Origin: JACMLD01 sp964245425
GTDB lineage: Bacteria > Bacteroidota > Bacteroidia > Chitinophagales > Chitinophagaceae
DNA: 64,000 nucleotides
Reading direction: 5' to 3'
Assembly (NCBI GenBank): GCA_964245425.1
Contig: CAXTMV010000003.1
Location: 1 to 64,000 of the forward strand
Part shown: one piece after another, positions 8,305 to 15,585 of the stretch
Layout: the number at the start of each line of letters is the position of its first letter
Position numbering within the stretch: position 1 is the first letter of the stretch
Made by a program: the position numbers and the translations under genes
The notes under the pieces: model-generated
Told to the model about the DNA's origin: nothing
Database searches by the model: none
The model's input: the letters and a program-made list of their open reading frames with translations, nothing else

Positions 8305-9387
8305 TCAGCCATCAAAATCAATGACGAGTTTTTCACTGCGGGGATGCGACTGGCAACTGAGCACATAGCCATTGGCTATTTCTTCGGGCTCAAGCGCATA
8401 ATTATTATCCATCATTACTTCGCCCGCCAGCAGCCTGGCGCGGCAGGTAGCGCATACGCCACCTTTGCAGGCAAAAGGCAAGTCAACACCCAGCGCGAGG
8501 GCGGCATTCAGGATGGATTTGCCGTTGTAAGGCAGTTCAAAATCGAAGGAATGGCCGTCTGCAGTAAGGGTTACCCGGCTTGTTTTTCCTGGTTCGGTGT
8601 TTTTCCGGTCCGTTTCGTTATCCGTGGGCAGCCGCTCTTTTCCCGGGGTGCTGAATAATTCATAGTGTATTTTATTTTTTGGGATGCCCTTTCTTTCCAG
8701 GTAGCTGTTCAGCAAGAAGATCATTTCACCGGGGCCGCAAACAAAGAATTCATGGCAGCTTTGTAGGTTAACCAGGTAGTTGAAAATGGCATCGCATTTT
8801 TCTTCGGTTATTCTTCCCTGGTAGATAGCAAGATCCGTTTTTTCCCTGCTGAGTATATGGTGAAGGCTGAACCGGTGCATGTATTTATTTTTCAGTCCTT
8901 CCAATTCTACACGGAACAGGATGGAAGCCCTGGTTTGGTTGCCATATACCAGTGTAAAGCGGCTGCCGGGTTCGGTGGCCAGGGTGGTTTTAATGATCGA
9001 AAGCAATGGTGTAATGCCACTGCCGGCCACCAATGCGATATAGTGCTTTTTGTTGCTGCCATCGAGGCGGGTATAAAATTTTCCGGAGGGCGGTAGCACT
9101 TCCAGCCAATCGCCCTTTTTCAGGTGGCTATTTGCCCATGCAGAAAATTTCCCCTGGGGTACTTTTTTTATGGCAATTCTTAACTCATTGTCCAGCGGGC
9201 TGCTGCAAACGGAATAAGACCTGCGCAGTTCTTCCCCGTCAATAACCGTTTTAAGGGTGATGTTCTGTCCCTGTATAAAGTTGAAAGTGGGCTGTAAGTG
9301 AGGCGGAATATGAAAAGAAACAGAAACACAACTGTCTGTTTCCTGTCGGATATCTTTAATTTCCAGCTGCTGAAAACGCGTAGCCAC
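8305..9387 (-). CDS. paaE: PaaE, reductase of phenylacetyl-CoA epoxidase
   Basis: A 360-residue electron-transfer protein of normal PaaE length. The N-terminal FAD domain has R56-SYS59 and the NADPH-binding part has AGSGITP (121-127). The C-terminal plant-type [2Fe-2S] domain carries C307, C312, C315 and C345 (ACKGGVCATC and LSCQ). It passes electrons from NADPH to the PaaA di-iron site. It is separated from paaABC by two GH30 genes and lies only 5 bases after the tetR gene, so the two form one transcription unit. Confidence 0.9.
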   Translation of the reverse strand: MATRFQQLEIKDIRQETDSCVSVSFHIPPHLQPTFNFIQGQNITLKTVIDGEELRRSYSVCSSPLDNELRIAIKKVPQGKFSAWANSHLKKGDWLEVLPPSGKFYTRLDGSNKKHYIALVAGSGITPLLSIIKTTLATEPGSRFTLVYGNQTRASILFRVELEGLKNKYMHRFSLHHILSREKTDLAIYQGRITEEKCDAIFNYLVNLQSCHEFFVCGPGEMIFLLNSYLERKGIPKNKIHYELFSTPGKERLPTDNETDRKNTEPGKTSRVTLTADGHSFDFELPYNGKSILNAALALGVDLPFACKGGVCATCRARLLAGEVMMDNNYALEPEEIANGYVLSCQSHPRSEKLVIDFDG

Positions 9388-9392
9388 AGTAT

Positions 9393-9986
9393 TTATTTAT
9401 TTTGCAAACCACCAATCAGGATAGTAATCATGTTTTCTTCCAGTATTTCGCCGGTAATTTTTTGTTTGCTGCGGTGCCAGCTTTCAATGCCGCTAACGGC
9501 ATGCAGCATGATTAATACGGCGGTGGGGGCATCAATTTTCTTTATTTCATTTTTCCGGATGCCATCTTCAATAATAGAAGCAATGCGCTGACGGTATACC
9601 CTTCGCTGGGTCTGGATATTCGACAGGTAAGGATCGGTGAGGTGTTTCCATTCGCGGTCGCTCACATATACTTCTTCATAATGATGTACCATTTGCTGGA
9701 TATGAAAACGAAGAATGGCTTCAATTTTTTTGATGGCGCTCATGTCGGCGGCATCTACTTTTTCTATATGGCTCATGAATTTATTGGCCACTTTAAAACA
9801 CAATTCCTGTAATATTTCTGCTTTGGAACTGATGTGGTTGTAGAGGCTGGCGGCTTCCACACCTACCTGTTCAGCCAGGTCGCGCATAGAAGTGGCACTG
9901 AAACCCCGCTCCCTGAACAGGCGGGCGGCCGTTTCAACAATGGTTTCTTTACGGGTGCTGTTTTTTCGCTGCCTTATTTTAGCCAT
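9393..9986 (-). CDS. TetR-family regulator, probable phenylacetate repressor (PaaR-like)
   Basis: 197 residues. The N-terminal TetR helix-turn-helix reads ETIVETAARLFRERGFSATS then MRDLAEQVGVEAASLYNHIS. The C-terminal part resembles the TetR_C domain of PaaR/FadR-like repressors that sense acyl-CoA. It is cotranscribed with paaE (5-base gap). A palindrome matching the one before paaA sits just upstream of its own promoter. I infer autorepression and control of both paa units by phenylacetyl-CoA; the ligand is not shown by the sequence. Confidence 0.82.
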   Translation of the reverse strand: MAKIRQRKNSTRKETIVETAARLFRERGFSATSMRDLAEQVGVEAASLYNHISSKAEILQELCFKVANKFMSHIEKVDAADMSAIKKIEAILRFHIQQMVHHYEEVYVSDREWKHLTDPYLSNIQTQRRVYRQRIASIIEDGIRKNEIKKIDAPTAVLIMLHAVSGIESWHRSKQKITGEILEENMITILIGGLQNK

Positions 9987-10002
9987 AATAAAAACTTAGC
10001 GG

Positions 10003-10034
10003 CAAAATTAATACTAACTGGTAACAAATGTTAG
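10003..10034 (-). promoter_or_regulatory. tetR-paaE promoter with overlapping operator
   Basis: On the minus strand TAATTTTG (plus-strand 10003-10010) is an exact TAnnTTTG -7 box, 17 bases before the tetR ATG. Directly upstream lies TAACAAATGTTAG (10022-10034), which matches the paaA palindrome at 12 of 13 positions. A further CTAAC half-site is at 10014-10018. The operator lies between -7 and -33, as expected for a repressor. A good -33 element is not visible. Confidence 0.6.
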
Positions 10035-10052
10035 TTATGCGCCGCAATTAGG

Positions 10053-10104
10053 CGGTTTTTTCTTGACTGGCGGTTGCAGGGCCAGCTAAAAAACCGTAGG
10101 TTTG
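10053..10104 (+). promoter_or_regulatory. Promoter of the PfkB-type kinase gene with embedded hairpin
   Basis: GTTG (10073-10076), 20 bases, then TAGGTTTG (10097-10104) fits the Bacteroidota promoter pattern and predicts a transcript start near 10109. The same DNA can fold: CGGTTTTTT (10053-10061) pairs with AAAAAACCG (10088-10096), and CTGGC (10067-10071) pairs with GCCAG (10081-10085). The hairpin reading may be coincidental with the promoter. Confidence 0.5.
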
Positions 10105-10151
10105 CGCCGGTTTTGCAGGCCATATGCAACGGTAGAAACAGCCTACATGAT

Positions 10152-10195
10152 ATAAACACTGAGCCGTCGCAAACCGCTTGGAACTTAGTGTTTAT
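10152..10195 (+). promoter_or_regulatory. Hairpin in the 5' leader of the PfkB-type kinase gene
   Basis: ATAAACACT (10152-10160) pairs exactly with AGTGTTTAT (10187-10195), with AG/CT able to extend the stem inward past one mismatch. It lies in the predicted leader of about 130 bases, 43 bases before the start codon. There is no T tract, so it is not a standard terminator. No known riboswitch was recognised. Confidence 0.4.
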
Positions 10196-10238
10196 TGTTC
10201 AGCACTAGCGTCTTTTATTCATTCATTAAATAAATACT

Positions 10239-11165
10239 ATGTCTTTAATCGCAGTAGGCACCATGGCTTTTGATGCCATTGAAACACCTTTTGGCAAGAC
10301 TGACCAGATTGTGGGTGGTTCGGCCACCTATGTTGCATATGCAGCCAGTTATTTTGTTCAGCCCATTCAGCAGGTTTCCATTATCGGCTACGATTTTCCG
10401 GAAGCAGAGATGAATGAAATGAAACGCCGGGGCGTGCAGCTGGAAGGCGTAGAAATAATAGCCGATAAAAAATCGTTTTTCTGGAGTGGCAAATACCATT
10501 TGGATATGAACAGCCGCGACACCCTGGTGACAGACCTGAACGTACTGCTCGACTTCAACCCTAAAATACCCGCTTCTTACCAGGGCGCCGAATTCCTGAT
10601 GCTGGGCAATGTAGACCCTGTTATACAAAAGCAGGTAATTGAACAGCTGACACCCCGCCCGAAACTGATTGTAATGGACACCATGAATTTCTGGATGGAC
10701 ATTAAAATGGCGGAACTGAAGGAAGTGCTTAAAATGGTTGATGTGCTGATGGTGAACGACAGCGAAGCGAGGCAATTGAGTGGCGAGTTTTCAATTGTAA
10801 AAGCAGCCCGGAAAATAATGGACATGGGGCCGCGATACCTGATCATTAAAAAAGGCGAACACGGCGCCCTGCTTTTTCATAAGAACGAAGTGTTTTTTGC
10901 ACCTGCCTTACCGCTGGAAGAAGTATTTGACCCCACGGGTGCCGGAGATACTTTTGCGGGCGGTTTTGTTGGCCACCTGGCTAAAACAAATGATATTTCG
11001 TTCGCCAATATGAAAACGGCCATCATTGTAGGTTCGGCCATGGCTTCCTTTTGCGTTGAAAAATTTGGCCCCAACCGGTTAAAAGAAATAACAAAAGAAG
11101 ATATAGACAGCCGTATCCGCCAGTTTGTAGACCTGGTTAGTTTTGATATTGAACTAAGCGCTTAA
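10239..11165 (+). CDS. PfkB-family carbohydrate or nucleoside kinase
   Basis: 308 residues. The C-terminal PfkB signature DPTGAGDTFAGGF includes the catalytic Asp and the anion-hole Gly residues. GGSATYVAYAAS near the N-terminus matches the substrate-binding side. The protein phosphorylates a sugar or nucleoside with ATP; the exact substrate cannot be told from sequence. The ribokinase fold is complete and the length normal. It is a single-gene unit with its own promoter and a bidirectional terminator at 11185-11247. Confidence 0.87.
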   Translation: MSLIAVGTMAFDAIETPFGKTDQIVGGSATYVAYAASYFVQPIQQVSIIGYDFPEAEMNEMKRRGVQLEGVEIIADKKSFFWSGKYHLDMNSRDTLVTDLNVLLDFNPKIPASYQGAEFLMLGNVDPVIQKQVIEQLTPRPKLIVMDTMNFWMDIKMAELKEVLKMVDVLMVNDSEARQLSGEFSIVKAARKIMDMGPRYLIIKKGEHGALLFHKNEVFFAPALPLEEVFDPTGAGDTFAGGFVGHLAKTNDISFANMKTAIIVGSAMASFCVEKFGPNRLKEITKEDIDSRIRQFVDLVSFDIELSA

Positions 11166-11184
11166 TTTATTGCAGCGGTATAAG

Positions 11185-11247
11185 AAGGAAGCCAGGTTTG
11201 GATCTCAACGCAATTATCCCGCTTTGGATTAAAACCTGGCTTTCCTT
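11185..11247. terminator. Bidirectional terminator between convergent genes
   Basis: AAGGAAGCCAGGTTT (11185-11199) pairs with AAACCTGGCTTTCCTT (11232-11247), with one bulged base. It sits between the 3' ends of the kinase gene and the lamin-tail gene. The long loop (32 bases) makes it a less classical terminator. Confidence 0.55.
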
Positions 11248-11262
11248 TGCATTTTAATCGTA

Positions 11263-12972
11263 TCACAACCGCCTGGCCAGCGTAACCGCCTGTTTAAAAT
11301 GGCTGGTTTTTCCTTTCAGGTTAAACAAATCCGCGAAGATAACGTACACCCCTATGGGCAATTGGGTCATGTTTTCATCCAGCCCGTCCCACCTGAAATA
11401 ACCCTGCCGGCCGCAAAGGGCATTCCTGGCCAGGTAACGCACCGGCCGGCCGGCGGCATTTAAAACGGTAAGGTTACAGACATACCCCGCTTCCGGAAAC
11501 TGGTATTGAATGGTAAGAAAATCGTCGTGGCCGTCGTTGTCGGGCGAAAAAATGGCAGGCGCAACAGAAATGGTTCCGGGCAGCACGGTGCCGTTGCTTA
11601 CCTGAGAGTTTTGATAACCCGGCGTACCATAACCGGCACTGGTGGCCGCCGAATGCCAGTTGGCGGGATCCTGTGTGGGGTTATTATAATCAATTCTTTC
11701 CAGTGCTACGCCCTCGTTGTTACTGATCAGCGGAAACTGCCAGTGCTCATCATAATCCAGCTCATCTATGATGGCTCCCTGTGCATCCAGCAATACAACA
11801 GCGCCTTTATCGTCGGGAAAAGAGGGCATGGTACCAATAACTGCAAAAGCAGCGGGGTCTTTTGCCAGGTATTGTTTTTGTACTGCCTCCAGGTCTGCCG
11901 TTATTACCAGGTAGTTGCCTGGCAGCAATACCCGGTGTGTTGCGCTGATTTGTTTTACAGACCCGATAATGCCGGCAACCCGGTTGGCCAGGTAGCAGTT
12001 GTACAGATCGATGATGGTATTGCTGCGATTGTATAATTCTAGGTAATCGGCGCCATCGGGTTTGGGATGGAACAATAGCTCATTGATAACAAGATCAAAT
12101 GCTGCTGCTGCTCCTGCAAGGCCAAATGCGGCGCGGTTATAGCCTCCGATAGCATTGCCGGCGCAATCTGTAATAGCAGTGGCTGTTACCGTATATATGT
12201 TGCCTTCAGCCAAGGGTCTGCCGGTTCGCAATTGCACCTGGTCAAATACAGGCCCCATTACAGCAGCCTGCTCCGCCGGTCCGATGCCGTTGCTGATGGT
12301 ATAATTTGCCGGCCGCGCGGCAGGAAGGCTGTCCAGCGGCTCGTTAAAAGTAATGGTAATATGGATGTTGTCTGTGGCAAAAGCACGCAGCAATGCCGGC
12401 GGCTCCTGGTCCGGTAGTATACCATCAACTGAATTCTTTTTACCCGGCGTACCGCCTTTATTATCATTGCTGGCTGTCCAGTTAGCAGCTCCGCTGCAGG
12501 GGTTGCGCGGATCAATCATTTCAAGCGACCAGCCCCCCTGGCCTTTTACGGCGTTGCGGTACCAGGCGGCATTGTAGGCTACTGCATGTATGGTGCGGCC
12601 TTCTTCTGACCGTAGGTACAACTCGTCGCCATCGTTGTTCAGCGAAGGGAAATTACTAACGGAAAGGACTGTCCCAAAATTATTCAGCAGGGCGGCAGCG
12701 CTGCTGCTGCAAATGATAACAAAGCTATCGGGTTTTAGCATGACATTGGTGCTGATAACCGCGGAACTGCTGGCATCGCCCAGCCGCCAGCCCTTTAAGT
12801 TAAAAGCCTGGGCCGAAACGTTCCGAAGCTCAATATACTCTGTATTGGGAAGGCCTATTACCGGGGTAGGATCGGCCATGATTTCATCTATGACTACATT
12901 ATAAGGCGCCGCGGTTTGTGCATGCACGCAGAGGCGAAATACCAGCAGCAGGCCGGTCAGTTGCTTGTTCAT
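11263..12972 (-). CDS. Exported lamin-tail-domain protein with T9SS-type C-terminus
   Basis: 569 residues. After a signal peptide (cleavage near HAQ, residue 19) comes a lamin-tail domain (VVIDEIMADPTPVIGLPNTE), then an Ig-like domain (TITFNEPLDSLPAARPANYT), a second lamin-tail domain (DLVINELLFHPKPDGADYLE) and a C-terminal domain starting FSPDNDGHDD, like the gliding-associated or FlgD-like tails of type IX cargo. Such proteins are surface-exposed in Bacteroidota and their function is mostly unknown. No catalytic residues are evident. It is transcribed alone and convergent with the kinase gene. Confidence 0.8.
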   Translation of the reverse strand: MNKQLTGLLLVFRLCVHAQTAAPYNVVIDEIMADPTPVIGLPNTEYIELRNVSAQAFNLKGWRLGDASSSAVISTNVMLKPDSFVIICSSSAAALLNNFGTVLSVSNFPSLNNDGDELYLRSEEGRTIHAVAYNAAWYRNAVKGQGGWSLEMIDPRNPCSGAANWTASNDNKGGTPGKKNSVDGILPDQEPPALLRAFATDNIHITITFNEPLDSLPAARPANYTISNGIGPAEQAAVMGPVFDQVQLRTGRPLAEGNIYTVTATAITDCAGNAIGGYNRAAFGLAGAAAAFDLVINELLFHPKPDGADYLELYNRSNTIIDLYNCYLANRVAGIIGSVKQISATHRVLLPGNYLVITADLEAVQKQYLAKDPAAFAVIGTMPSFPDDKGAVVLLDAQGAIIDELDYDEHWQFPLISNNEGVALERIDYNNPTQDPANWHSAATSAGYGTPGYQNSQVSNGTVLPGTISVAPAIFSPDNDGHDDFLTIQYQFPEAGYVCNLTVLNAAGRPVRYLARNALCGRQGYFRWDGLDENMTQLPIGVYVIFADLFNLKGKTSHFKQAVTLARRL

Positions 12973-13048
12973 TGAATAAGGTTTGCAGAAAGTTAAAACA
13001 GAATGAATGGCCGGGGAAAAACGGGCCCGTGTTTTTTCACCAAATAAT

Positions 13049-13080
13049 TTTGGTTTAATAACGTGGCTGTATTACTTTTG
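13049..13080 (+). promoter_or_regulatory. Promoter of the asd leader
   Basis: TTTG (13049-13052), a 20-base spacer and TACTTTTG (13073-13080) match the Bacteroidota consensus exactly. The predicted transcript start falls at about 13084-13087, at or within a few bases of the ATG of the leader peptide, so that peptide would be translated from an almost leaderless end. Confidence 0.7.
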
Positions 13081-13086
13081 GCCCAC

Positions 13087-13149
13087 ATGAAAATGACCAT
13101 TAAATCTACAAAGCGCACAAAGAAACATTCCGCACCGGGAGCTTTTTGA
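13087..13149 (+). CDS. asd leader peptide (attenuation control)
   Basis: A 20-codon frame, MKMTIKSTKRTKKHSAPGAF, lies between an exact promoter match and a strong terminator, 129 bases before asd. Eleven of the 20 residues are Lys, Thr, Met or Ile, the end products of the aspartate pathway that Asd feeds. The last codons overlap the 5' arm of an antiterminator (13134-13145). A ribosome that stalls on the Lys/Thr/Met/Ile codons would leave that arm free, while one that reaches the stop would cover it. This is the logic of classical amino-acid attenuators. Confidence 0.7.
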   Translation: MKMTIKSTKRTKKHSAPGAF

Positions 13150-13203
13150 TCGTTTTGTATGTTACAAGATATTCAGGGCCCCCGGTTTACCGGGGGCTTT
13201 TTT
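13134..13203 (+). promoter_or_regulatory. asd attenuator: antiterminator and terminator
   Basis: Terminator: GCCCCCGG (13178-13185), loop TTTA, CCGGGGGC (13190-13197), then TTTTTT. Alternative fold: 13134-13145 pairs with 13175-13186 (ACCGGG with CCCGGT, one A-C mismatch, then GC with GC, two G-U pairs and U-A). The two folds share 13178-13186 and exclude each other. The 5' arm of the antiterminator lies in the last codons of the leader peptide. Confidence 0.7.
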
Positions 13204-13278
13204 ATTCTTTTTATCACCTTAAAACAAAACAGATAGACAACGGTCATTCCGTTACAGCTGGTTGCTAAAAAAACAATT

Positions 13279-14277
13279 ATGAAACAGTTAAAAGTTGCAG
13301 TGGTGGGCGCTACCGGTCTGGTAGGCACCAAAATGTTACAGGTATTGGCCGAGCGCAATTTTCCGGTGGCTGATTTGCTGCCCGTTGCTTCAGAAAGATC
13401 AGTGGGTAAAGAGGTTGAATACCGGGGTAAAAAATACAAGGTGATAAGTATGGCAGATGCCATTGCCGCAGGCCCCGACGTAGCCATTTTTTCCGCAGGC
13501 GGCAGCACTTCACTTGAATGGGCGCCAAAATTTGCCGCTGCAGGCATCACTGTTATCGACAATTCTTCCGCCTGGCGCATGGACCCTGCCAGGCCACTGG
13601 TAGTACCCGAAATAAATGCGGATATTTTAACGGCTGCAGATAAGATTATTGCCAACCCCAATTGCTCTACCATACAAATGGTGGTGGCCCTGAACCCCCT
13701 GCACCAAAAATATAATATTGAGAGAATTGTGGTGTCTACCTACCAGAGTGTAACAGGTACAGGTGTAAAGGCAGTAACACAGCTGATGAATGAACGCAAG
13801 GGGATAAAGGGTGAGATGGCGTATAAATACCCGATCGACCTGAATGTGATTCCGCAGATAGATGTATTTACCTCAAACGGCTACACCAAAGAAGAAATGA
13901 AAATGGTGAATGAAACCAAAAAGATTATGCGAGACGACAGCATCCGCGTAACGGCTACTACGGTGCGCATACCGGTGATGGGTGGCCACAGCGAATCGGT
14001 GAATGTAGAATTTACAAAAGACTTTGACCTGGATGAGGTAAAAGCATTGCTGAAAAATGCACCCGGCGTTGTATTGGTAGATGATCTCGCCAACCAGCAA
14101 TATCCAATGCCCATGGATGCGCATGAAAAGGACGATGTATTTGTTGGCCGCTTACGGCGGGATGAAACACAACCCAATACACTGAATATGTGGATTGTGA
14201 GTGATAACCTGCGCAAAGGTGCTGCCACCAACGCGGTTCAGATTGCCGAATACCTGAACGGGAAAAGTATATTGTAA
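13279..14277 (+). CDS. asd: Aspartate-semialdehyde dehydrogenase
   Basis: 332 residues, the usual length. It reduces aspartyl phosphate to aspartate semialdehyde with NADPH, the branch-point step towards lysine, threonine, methionine and isoleucine. The dinucleotide-binding loop GATGLVG (10-16), the catalytic Cys129 in NPNCSTIQ and GGHSESV with the catalytic His are present. The start at MKQLKVAVVG fits the family. The gene is alone in its unit behind a leader peptide and attenuator, and it ends before a bidirectional terminator. Confidence 0.95.
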   Translation: MKQLKVAVVGATGLVGTKMLQVLAERNFPVADLLPVASERSVGKEVEYRGKKYKVISMADAIAAGPDVAIFSAGGSTSLEWAPKFAAAGITVIDNSSAWRMDPARPLVVPEINADILTAADKIIANPNCSTIQMVVALNPLHQKYNIERIVVSTYQSVTGTGVKAVTQLMNERKGIKGEMAYKYPIDLNVIPQIDVFTSNGYTKEEMKMVNETKKIMRDDSIRVTATTVRIPVMGGHSESVNVEFTKDFDLDEVKALLKNAPGVVLVDDLANQQYPMPMDAHEKDDVFVGRLRRDETQPNTLNMWIVSDNLRKGAATNAVQIAEYLNGKSIL

Positions 14278-14373
14278 CTTTTTCTTATTTCCAGGTGCAG
14301 GCGCCTGCCTGCGCTTACCTAGATAAATGGCCGTCAACCGCAAAAATGACAATGGATCGCTGTTTAGAAAAAA

Positions 14374-14405
14374 GGGGTGGCCCGGAACGGGCGACCCCTC
14401 TTTTT
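14374..14405. terminator. Bidirectional intrinsic terminator after asd
   Basis: GGGGTGGCCCG (14374-14384), loop GAA, CGGGCGACCCC (14388-14398) form an 11-base stem with one G-G mismatch. It is flanked by AAAAAA on the left and TCTTTTT on the right, so it can stop both asd and the convergent efflux operon. Confidence 0.85.
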
Positions 14406-14436
14406 ATATTCGCATGGGTATCATCGTTAGAGGAAA

Positions 14437-15585
14437 TTATTTCTTTTCGCCAAAGCTTATCTGTTTAACCGGGCTGGCATTTCTTCTTTCTTCGCTGGCG
14501 GCAGTTACCAGTGTATCGCCTACCGCAAGCGGTCCGAATACTTCCAGTTTATCGTCGGCACCCTTGCCGGTTGTAATATCCACCCACTGCGCAACCCCAT
14601 TGGTAACTTTTATAACAAATATTCTTTCTGTTGCGTTGATGACGGCCGTTTTAGGAACAATAAAACCACTGTCCTTGGCCAATGTGGGAATGCTTACTTC
14701 CGCAATCATACCGGGCAGCAATTTTTTGTCCTTGTTGATGATGTCCATTTCTATTCTTTCGGCACGCAGTTTTGAATCCAGCGATCCGGCAGAACGTGTG
14801 ATGGCCGCCGAGAATTTCTCATTGGGTAAACCTTTTACAGTAAAGCTCACAACTGTTTTATCGGTAATATAACTGGTAATCGATTCAGGTATTAAAACAG
14901 CCAGGCGCAGCTTGCGCTGGTCCTGCAAAACAAACAAAGGCAAATCGGATCCCTTGCCTGCCGGGCCTGCAATAGCACCGGTGTTTACATTCCTGGTGCT
15001 GATAATCCCATTGAAGGGCGCCCTTATCTCCAGGTAATTTTTGGTTTCTGCAATCTCTTTGTAAGCAGATTTAGCAGATTGCCATTGTGCAGAATCCGCA
15101 TTTTTCCTGGCAGTGGCCTGATCGATATCATTGGGCGAAATAGTGCCAGGCGTTTTACTGGTTTCTACCAGCCTGTCATAATTGGCTTTGCTGGCCGTAT
15201 AAATAGCCTGCTGTGCCTGCAACCTTGACTCGGCACCCGCCAGCTGTGAGCCCAGTTCAGGTGCTTCCATTACGGCCAGCAGCTGGCCCGCTTTTACTTC
15301 AGAGCCTACATCTGCATATAGCTGTTTTACAAACCCATTTACCTTGGCATACAAATCAACCTGCTGAAAGGGAATAAGTTCTCCGGGCATCTGCAAGGCA
15401 GCCGCCAGTTTTCCTTTCTGCAGCAGGAATACTTTGGTAGCGGCCGGTGCTTCTTCTTTTTGCGCTTCCTGTTTTGCAGCCTCCTCCTTTTTTTCCGATG
15501 CACCGCAGCTGCTTGCCAAAACAGCCATACAGAGAGCCGTGGCCAGGCCAAAAAATTTACTGTACTTATTTGTGATGTGATTCAT
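14437..15585 (-). CDS. RND efflux periplasmic adaptor (membrane fusion protein), lipoprotein
   Basis: 382 residues from the ATG at 15585. An upstream ATG at 15630 would add 15 residues before the signal sequence and is less likely. The signal ends in LASSC (lipobox), followed by a Lys/Glu/Ala-rich linker. HlyD-type lipoyl and hairpin regions follow (VNGFVKQLYADVGSEVKAGQ, then the coiled region ELGSQLAGAESRLQAQQ) and a beta-barrel with IRAPFNGIIS. It links the inner-membrane pump to the outer-membrane channel. Its start overlaps the end of the pump gene by 20 bases. It is the last gene of the operon. Confidence 0.9.
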   Translation of the reverse strand: MNHITNKYSKFFGLATALCMAVLASSCGASEKKEEAAKQEAQKEEAPAATKVFLLQKGKLAAALQMPGELIPFQQVDLYAKVNGFVKQLYADVGSEVKAGQLLAVMEAPELGSQLAGAESRLQAQQAIYTASKANYDRLVETSKTPGTISPNDIDQATARKNADSAQWQSAKSAYKEIAETKNYLEIRAPFNGIISTRNVNTGAIAGPAGKGSDLPLFVLQDQRKLRLAVLIPESITSYITDKTVVSFTVKGLPNEKFSAAITRSAGSLDSKLRAERIEMDIINKDKKLLPGMIAEVSIPTLAKDSGFIVPKTAVINATERIFVIKVTNGVAQWVDITTGKGADDKLEVFGPLAVGDTLVTAASEERRNASPVKQISFGEKK

